64,000 nt of DNA from Actinomyces oris (GTDB taxonomy: Bacteria; Actinomycetota; Actinomycetes; Actinomycetales; Actinomycetaceae): positions 143,504 through 207,503 of the forward strand of contig NZ_VICC01000005.1 in assembly GCF_006546825.1 (NCBI RefSeq), written 5' to 3'. Made by a program: the position numbers and the translations under genes. The notes beneath the pieces are model-generated. The model was not told the DNA's origin. It did not search any database and saw only the letters and a list, made by a program, of their open reading frames with translations. Shown here one piece after another: positions 58,949 through 64,000 of this stretch (its first letter is position 1; each line of letters begins with the position of its first letter).

Positions 58949-58964
58949 ACTGGTCCAGACGTGT
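58949..58964. promoter_or_regulatory. DasR-like half site upstream of EIIC
   Basis: ACTGGTCCAGACGTGT: the first twelve bases follow the dasR-type element closely with one change, while the right flank deviates. It lies 90 bp before the EIIC start in the regulator/EIIC divergent spacer. A TTGACA at 58914-58919 could be a -35 of the EIIC promoter. Confidence 0.45.
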
Positions 58965-59053
58965 TCGGTGTCGATCCGTCCCGACTACCACCGTCACGGT
59001 GGATATCTCTGACGCGGCAGTGCTGCCGCGCGATCCTGAACTGGAGAACACTC

Positions 59054-60502
59054 ATGTCAGTCAAGAAGAAGACGGGCGGTGCCTTCGCCCTCGCCCAGCG
59101 TCTGGGGAGATCCCTGATGCTGCCCATCGCCACGCTCCCGGCAGCGGGTCTGCTGCTGCGTCTGGGGCAGGCGGACATGCTGGGGGCCGAGGGGCTCGCC
59201 GCGAAGGCGTCCTGGCTGCAGCCCGTCGCAGACATCTTCAGTGCGGCCGGTGGGGCGGTCTTCGATAACCTGCCCCTCATCTTCGCCGTTGGCGTCGCCG
59301 TGGGATTCGCCAAGAAGGCCGATGGCTCCACCGGGGTGGCCGCGCTGTTCGGCTTCCTCGTCTACCGCGCCGTCACCTGGACCATGTCCCCCATCATCAT
59401 GGGCAAGCCCGCGCCCCTGAGTAAGGAGGCCCTCGACTGCCTCCACTCCTTCGATCCCGCCACGGGGAAGATCGCACAGGTCGGCCCCTGGAACCAGGGA
59501 ATCAAGCTCTGTGACATCCCCACTCAGACGCCCATCAACTACGGGGTGCTGGGCGGCATCGTCATCGGCGTCGCCGCCGCCCTGCTATGGCAGCGCTACT
59601 ACCGCGTCAAGCTGCCCGACTGGCTGGCCTTCTTCGGTGGACGCCGCTTCGTCCCCATCGTCACCTCCGGCGCTGCGCTTGTCATCGCCCTGGTGATGTC
59701 GGCTCTCTACCCGGCCTTCAACTGGCTCATCAACGAACAGCTCGGCGGCTGGCTCATCAACGCCGGGAACTCCAAGGGCATCGCCGGAGCCCTGGCGGTC
59801 TTCGTCTTCGGTACCGTCAACCGCCTGCTCATCCCCTTCGGCCTGCACCACCTGCTCAACTCCGTGCCCTGGTTCCAACTCGGCTCCTGCCAGACGGCCT
59901 CCGGGGATACGGCGCACGGTGACATCACCTGCTTCTTCCAGGGTGTGGACGGCTCGAACTCCTGGACCGGGGGCTTCACGACCGGCTTCTTCCCGATCAT
60001 GATGTTCGCGCTGCCCGCCGCTGCACTGGCCATCTGGCACACCGCCAAACCAGCCAAGCGCAAGGCGACCGGCGCCCTCATGGTCTCGGTGGCCCTGACC
60101 GCCTTCATCACCGGCATCACCGAGCCCCTCGAGTACGCCTTCGCCTACGTGGCCTTCCCGATCTACGCCGTCCACGCGGTGCTGACAGGTTCCTCCTTGG
60201 CCATCGCCAACCTCCTGGGCGCGAAGGACGGCTTCGCCTTCTCCGCCGGAGCGATCGACTACCTGCTCAACTTCGGCAAGTCCGCCGAGCTCTCCGGTGG
60301 TGTGGTCCGCGGACCGCTCATGATCGTCATCATGGGGCTGGTCTATGCCGTCATCTACTACTTCCTCTTCAGGTTCCTCATCGTCAAGTTCGACTTCAAG
60401 ACCCCTGGGCGTGAGGACGACGACGTCGACGCCTTTGCCGCCGCGCAGGCCGCCGCCGCCACGTCCACGGGCAAGAAGGCTGCGGAGTCGTCTGGGCGTT
60501 GA
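59054..60502 (+). CDS. PTS EIIC transporter, glucose/N-acetylglucosamine family
   Basis: Membrane permease that moves the sugar while EIIB phosphorylates it. The 482-residue protein starts SVKKKTGGAFALAQRLGRSLMLPIATLPAAGLLLRLGQ, the family N-terminus. It has about ten helices and the substrate-site segments NYGVLGGI, RLLIPFGLHHLLN and FITGITEPLEYAFAYVAF. An unusual acidic/Ala-rich C-terminal tail of about 40 residues has no EIIA or EIIB attached, so this is a split system like Streptomyces NagE. The GITEPLEY form and the DasR-like regulator favour GlcNAc; glucose or maltose remain possible. GGAGAA lies 8 nt before the ATG. A terminator follows at 60541. Confidence 0.9.
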   Translation: MSVKKKTGGAFALAQRLGRSLMLPIATLPAAGLLLRLGQADMLGAEGLAAKASWLQPVADIFSAAGGAVFDNLPLIFAVGVAVGFAKKADGSTGVAALFGFLVYRAVTWTMSPIIMGKPAPLSKEALDCLHSFDPATGKIAQVGPWNQGIKLCDIPTQTPINYGVLGGIVIGVAAALLWQRYYRVKLPDWLAFFGGRRFVPIVTSGAALVIALVMSALYPAFNWLINEQLGGWLINAGNSKGIAGALAVFVFGTVNRLLIPFGLHHLLNSVPWFQLGSCQTASGDTAHGDITCFFQGVDGSNSWTGGFTTGFFPIMMFALPAAALAIWHTAKPAKRKATGALMVSVALTAFITGITEPLEYAFAYVAFPIYAVHAVLTGSSLAIANLLGAKDGFAFSAGAIDYLLNFGKSAELSGGVVRGPLMIVIMGLVYAVIYYFLFRFLIVKFDFKTPGREDDDVDAFAAAQAAAATSTGKKAAESSGR

Positions 60503-60540
60503 GAGATTCGGGTGTCGGGATGTCGGGGCCGGCACCTCAC

Positions 60541-60579
60541 GAGTTGGGGCCGAGCGCATCATGCGCTCGGCCCCAACTC
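60541..60579 (+). terminator. Terminator after EIIC
   Basis: Perfect 18-bp stem (60541-60558 with 60562-60579), 3-nt loop, 38 bp after the stop. Confidence 0.85.
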
Positions 60580-60590
60580 ATGGTGTCGTC

Positions 60591-60626
60591 GGGTCCCGGT
60601 CCGGGTTGCGCCCCGGACCGGGACCC
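60591..60626 (-). terminator. Terminator after pepN
   Basis: Perfect 15-bp stem (60591-60605 with 60612-60626), 6-nt loop, 7 bp past the pepN stop on the minus strand. The two convergent genes each have their own hairpin. Confidence 0.85.
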
Positions 60627-60633
60627 GAGGTGG

Positions 60634-63234
60634 CTACTGGACGCTCCGGGCCTCAGCGGCCTGCGCTCTGGCCACGCGCAGCGTGTCGTCGAGGTTCTCG
60701 CGCACGATCCGTCGAAGTGCGGCCGGGGCCTGGGCGTGGGACTCCAACCATCCCGTCAGGGCGGCGGCAGGGTCGTCAGCGCCCGCAAGGCCCACCGTGG
60801 CACAGGACCACAAGCCGGTCAGCAGGTTCTCAGCCATGTGGAAGGTGCGCGAGGACCACACGGGGTCGATGGCCTCCACATACGCCCCCACGAAGGGAGC
60901 CAGCAGCTCGGGGTGGCGCTCGACATTGGTCAGGCCCCGCAGGACGCGCACCTGGGTCTCATTGGGCATGGAGGCGTCGTCGACGAGGGCCCGCCAGGTG
61001 GCCTGCTTCGCCTCCGGGGTCGGAATCGACGCCCGGGTCTCGGCGGCGCGCTCGCGTCCCGTGGTCGTGCGGTCCCGGGCCTCCTCGGCGCGGATCTGCT
61101 CCTCCCCGCTGCGGCCGGCGGCCACCAGGCCGATCAGCAGGTCCCAGCGCAGGTCCTGGTCGACGTCGAGACCGCCCAGAGCCCGGTTCCCCTCCACAAG
61201 CCCGGCGACGACGTCGAGCTGCTCATCGGTGACGGCGTGAGCGGCCAGGGCCCGGACCAGCTGGAGCTGCTTGTCGCTGCCGGGCTGGGCCGCCCGCGCC
61301 AGCCCCAGCAGCCGGTCGGCGGTGCCCGGGGCGAGGTCGCGGCGTACGGCCGGGGGCAGGAAACCGGACAGGCAGGTGGTGATACGTCCCAGCAGTCCCT
61401 GGATGACCGAGGAATGCTCCTCCACGCCCAGCGCCCGCAGGGCAGCGTCGAGGAAACGGGAGGCGGCGAGCTCGCCGTCGCGCACCATGTCCCAGGCCGA
61501 GGCCAGGACGATCGAGCGCGGCAGGGAGTCGGTGAAGGCCTCGATGTGCTCGAGGCCGAAGGACAGTGAGTCCTCATCGAGGCGGACCTTGGCGTAGGTG
61601 AGGTCGTCGTCGTTGAGGACGAGGACATCCGCCCGCTTGGCGCCGACCAGCTCGGGAACCTCGGTCAGCTCACCGTCGACATCGAGCTCGATGCGGTTGG
61701 TGCGCTCCAGGCGCGCCTCGGCTCCCTGGCCGGTCAGGTTGTAGCAGCCGATCGCCACCCGGTGTGGGCGCAGCGAGGCCGGAGAGTCGGTGGGGATCTC
61801 CTGGCGGACGGCCGCCTGGGTGATGAGGCCGTCGGCGTCGGTGGCCAGTTGCGTGCGCAGGGTCGTCACACCGGCCTCCTGGAGCCACAGGCGGGTCCAG
61901 GTACTCAGGTCGCGTCCCGAGACCTCCTCCAGCTCGCGGAGCAGGTCGCTCAGCTCGGCGTTGGCGTAGGCGTGCGCCGCCAGGTAGCGCTGGATGCCGG
62001 CGAAGAAGTTCTCCCGGCCCACGTATCCCACGAGCGCGGCCAGGACCGAGGCCCCCTTGGCGTAGGTGATGCCGTCGAAGTTGACCTCGACGTCGTGCAG
62101 GTCGTGGATCTCCGCGGCCACGGGGTGGGTGGAGGACAGCTGGTCCTGGTTGTAGGCCCACCCCTTCTCCAGGGTCTGGAAGGTCGTCCAGGCCTGGTTC
62201 CAGCGGGTGATCTCGGCGGTGGCCAGGGTGGAGGTGTACTCGGCGAAGGACTCGTTGAGCCATAGGTCGTTCCACCAGGTCATGGTGACCATGTCCCCGA
62301 ACCACATGTGGGCCAGCTCGTGCAGGATCGTCACGGCTCGCCGCTCCACGCGGGCCTCGACGGGCCTGGAGCGGAAGATGTAGTCGTCGCGGTGGGTGAC
62401 GCAGCCGGCGTTCTCCATCGCTCCGGCGTTGAACTCGGGAACGAAGATCTGGTCGTACTTGGTGAAGGCGTAGGGGGTGGCGAACAGGTCCTCGTAGTAG
62501 GCGAAGCCCCGCTTGGTCAGGTCCAGGATCTCCTCTGAGTCCATGTGCTCGACCAGGCTTTTTCGGCAGTAGACCCCCAGGGGCACGACGCGTCCGTCTC
62601 CGGCGACGTACTCGTCGGTCGCACCGACATAGGGTCCGGCGACGATGGCCGTGACGTAGGAGCTCATGGGCTCGGTGGGGGCGAAGGCGAAGGTGTGGGC
62701 ATCTCCTGAGCCGTCGGAGGCCTTGGTGGGAGTCGGGTCAGGAGTGGGGGAGTTGGACAGCACCGTCCAGTTCGACGGCGCGGTGACGGTGAAGGTGAAG
62801 GAGGCCTTGAGATCGGGCTGCTCGAAGACGGCGAATACCCGCCGGGAGTCGGGGACCTCGAACTGGCTGTAGAGATAGGTCTCGCCGTCGGCCGGGTCGG
62901 TGAAGCGGTGCAGCCCCTCTCCGGTGTGCATGTAGGCGCAGTCGGCGACGACGACCAGCTCATTGTCCGCGGCCAGATCCTTCAGCGCGATACGCGAGTC
63001 CGCATAGACCTCGGCGGGGTCAAGAGGGGTGCCGTTGAGCGCGATGGAGCGGACCGTCGGCGCGATGAGGTCGATGAAGGTGGAGGAACCCGGGGTGGCC
63101 GTGAACCGCGCCGTGGTGGTGGAGCCGAAGACCGTCTCGCCGCGCGTGAGATCGAGGACGACGTCATAGCTCTGGGTCCGTACGGTTGCGCTGCGCTCGG
63201 CGGCCTCAAGACGAGTCAGGTTCTGACCGGGCAT
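60634..63234 (-). CDS. pepN: Aminopeptidase N
   Basis: Cytoplasmic M1 zinc aminopeptidase, 866 residues, which removes N-terminal residues from peptides. The motifs are GAMENAG (271-277, exopeptidase site), HELAHMWFGD (His305, Glu306, His309) and the zinc ligand Glu328 in WLNESFAEY. The ERAP1-like C-terminal domain is present. An ATG at 63234 with CAGGAG upstream fits the family N-terminus (MPGQNLTRLEAAERS); the 20 codons upstream are not conserved. No signal peptide. Identification is secure. Confidence 0.96.
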   Translation of the reverse strand: MPGQNLTRLEAAERSATVRTQSYDVVLDLTRGETVFGSTTTARFTATPGSSTFIDLIAPTVRSIALNGTPLDPAEVYADSRIALKDLAADNELVVVADCAYMHTGEGLHRFTDPADGETYLYSQFEVPDSRRVFAVFEQPDLKASFTFTVTAPSNWTVLSNSPTPDPTPTKASDGSGDAHTFAFAPTEPMSSYVTAIVAGPYVGATDEYVAGDGRVVPLGVYCRKSLVEHMDSEEILDLTKRGFAYYEDLFATPYAFTKYDQIFVPEFNAGAMENAGCVTHRDDYIFRSRPVEARVERRAVTILHELAHMWFGDMVTMTWWNDLWLNESFAEYTSTLATAEITRWNQAWTTFQTLEKGWAYNQDQLSSTHPVAAEIHDLHDVEVNFDGITYAKGASVLAALVGYVGRENFFAGIQRYLAAHAYANAELSDLLRELEEVSGRDLSTWTRLWLQEAGVTTLRTQLATDADGLITQAAVRQEIPTDSPASLRPHRVAIGCYNLTGQGAEARLERTNRIELDVDGELTEVPELVGAKRADVLVLNDDDLTYAKVRLDEDSLSFGLEHIEAFTDSLPRSIVLASAWDMVRDGELAASRFLDAALRALGVEEHSSVIQGLLGRITTCLSGFLPPAVRRDLAPGTADRLLGLARAAQPGSDKQLQLVRALAAHAVTDEQLDVVAGLVEGNRALGGLDVDQDLRWDLLIGLVAAGRSGEEQIRAEEARDRTTTGRERAAETRASIPTPEAKQATWRALVDDASMPNETQVRVLRGLTNVERHPELLAPFVGAYVEAIDPVWSSRTFHMAENLLTGLWSCATVGLAGADDPAAALTGWLESHAQAPAALRRIVRENLDDTLRVARAQAAEARSVQ

Positions 63235-63334
63235 AAGAACTCCTGTCTGCGAGGGATGCGCGGCCCATGGGGGCGCGCCGGGCGATTGTCTCACCTTCTG
63301 ATCGACACCGGCAGTGCCTGAGGTATGGCACGAC

Positions 63335-63375
63335 GCTGCCGGGGGACGACACGTGGCGTGTCGTCCCCCGGCAGC
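63335..63375 (-). terminator. Terminator after surface protein gene
   Basis: Perfect 19-bp stem (63335-63353 with 63357-63375), 3-nt loop, about 50 bp past the stop codon of the surface protein gene on the minus strand. Confidence 0.85.
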
Positions 63376-63426
63376 GATGCTGTTCCCATGGAAGCGGGAA
63401 CGTCAGCGGATCAGGTCAGATGCGGC

Positions 63427-64000
63427 TCAGGCCTTGTTGCGGCGACGCAGCACCAGGGCGGCGCCTCCAGCCACGACCAGGAACGCGGCGATTCCGCCGA
63501 AGAGCAGGCCGTTGGCACCGGTACGGGCCAGGGAGCTGTCGCTGTCCTTGGTGGTCTCACCGCCGGCCCGGTTCTCCGAGGAGGAGTCCTTGGCGTTCGA
63601 GCTCAGGTTGTTGCCCTTGTCGGCCCCGGCCTTGTTCTCGCCGGCCTTGGCCTGCTTGTCTCCACCGGCGTTGGCATTGCTGTTGCTTCCGCCGTTGTTG
63701 CCGCCACCGTTGTTCTCGGTGGTCTTCTTCTCGCTGGCCTTCTGCTCGGTGGTCTTGTCACCGCCGGCCTGCTTGTTGCCGCCACCGTTGTTCTCAGAAG
63801 CCGAGCGCTCAGTGGTGCTCTGCTCACTGGTCTTCTGCTCAGTGCTCTGACGCTCGGAGGTCGAGCGCTCAGTGGTGTTCTGCTCCGAGTTCTGACGCTC
63901 GGAGGTGGAACGCTCCGTGGTCTTCTGCTCCGTGGTCTTGTCGCCGCCGCCGTTGTTCTCGGTGGTCTTCTGCTCCGTGGTCTTGTCGCCGCCGCCGTTG
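63427..64000 (-). CDS. C-terminus of sortase-anchored repeat surface protein (LAxTG signal)
   Basis: Only the last 191 codons are in the window; the frame is open to base 64000. The region is low-complexity: repeats of NNGGGDKTTEQKTTE and TTERSTSERQ types (about 63700-64000), then Asn/Gly/Lys-rich linkers. The C-terminus is a cell-wall sorting signal: SLARTGANGLL, a hydrophobic stretch (LLFGGIAAFLVVAGGAALVL) and a positive tail RRRNKA. LARTG fits the LAxTG motif recognised by class E sortases of high-GC actinobacteria rather than LPxTG. The N-terminal domains lie outside the window, so ligand and role are unknown. Confidence 0.85.
   Translation of the reverse strand, partial: NGGGDKTTEQKTTENNGGGDKTTEQKTTERSTSERQNSEQNTTERSTSERQSTEQKTSEQSTTERSASENNGGGNKQAGGDKTTEQKASEKKTTENNGGGNNGGSNSNANAGGDKQAKAGENKAGADKGNNLSSNAKDSSSENRAGGETTKDSDSSLARTGANGLLFGGIAAFLVVAGGAALVLRRRNKA

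Noticed and set aside
63600..64000. Periodic repeats that could suggest a CRISPR array
   Set aside because: The periodicity is in frame with a protein, has no unique spacers and ends in a sorting signal.

Overview
This window is high-GC DNA (most third codon positions G or C) from an actinobacterium. The best fit is the family Actinomycetaceae, Actinomyces-like. The reasons are an initiator tRNA and RF2 of actinobacterial type, UPF0182, DUF3107, PPA1309 and AdnAB families, a Tad locus of the mycobacterial small-pilin type, a split Streptomyces-style PTS, and a surface protein ending in a LAxTG sorting signal. No prophage, complete insertion sequence or CRISPR array is visible; most of the window is chromosomal core.

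Layout. 1-10.1 kb: start of an unknown gene, trpS, a membrane-anchored alpha/beta hydrolase, glgX, the electron-transfer flavoprotein pair etfBA, and a proline-rich membrane protein with a PQQ-like propeller. 10.2-15.2 kb: mnmA and a cysteine desulfurase (sulfur donor and tRNA thiolase), separated by two small genes and a repeat element, then nudC. 15.3-25.7 kb: uvrD2, a ThiF/cyclodehydratase-like protein, a Lon-type PDZ protease, a zincin-fold protein, a PPA1309 protein and UPF0182. This is a block conserved with the Mycobacterium tuberculosis Rv3193c-Rv3199c neighbourhood. 25.8-35.3 kb: tRNA-fMet, ppk2, a sirtuin, DUF3107 and the adnA-adnB helicase-nuclease pair. 35.3-41.9 kb: a phosphotransferase-fold protein and a Tad pilus operon (tadA, tadB, tadC, DUF4244 pilin, three TadE/G-like genes).

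41.9-53.8 kb: a divergent CBU_0592 membrane protein and LysR pair with a palindrome between them, prfB, a lower-GC CPBP protease that overlaps ogt tail to tail, ettA, a lower-GC accessory island (Mrr-like membrane protein, M23 peptidase without signal peptide, second repeat copy, alpha/beta hydrolase broken by two amber codons, small membrane protein), then tesB and ptsI. 53.8-60.5 kb: a sugar PTS module (two separate EIIB domains, EIIA, EIIC, GntR/UTRA regulator) with malQ between its parts. 60.6-64 kb: pepN and the C-terminus of a repeat-rich sortase-anchored surface protein.

The most notable points are: (i) a dispersed, imperfectly palindromic element of about 90 bp present twice, both times between convergent genes; (ii) an alpha/beta hydrolase whose reading frame continues unshifted through two TAG codons; (iii) eight genes with a TANNNT box exactly 6-7 nt before the start codon, which implies leaderless mRNAs; (iv) domain proteins with altered key residues (UvrD2 without its tetracysteine module, a phosphotransferase without its second metal Asp, an Mrr-like domain without its Asp/Lys).
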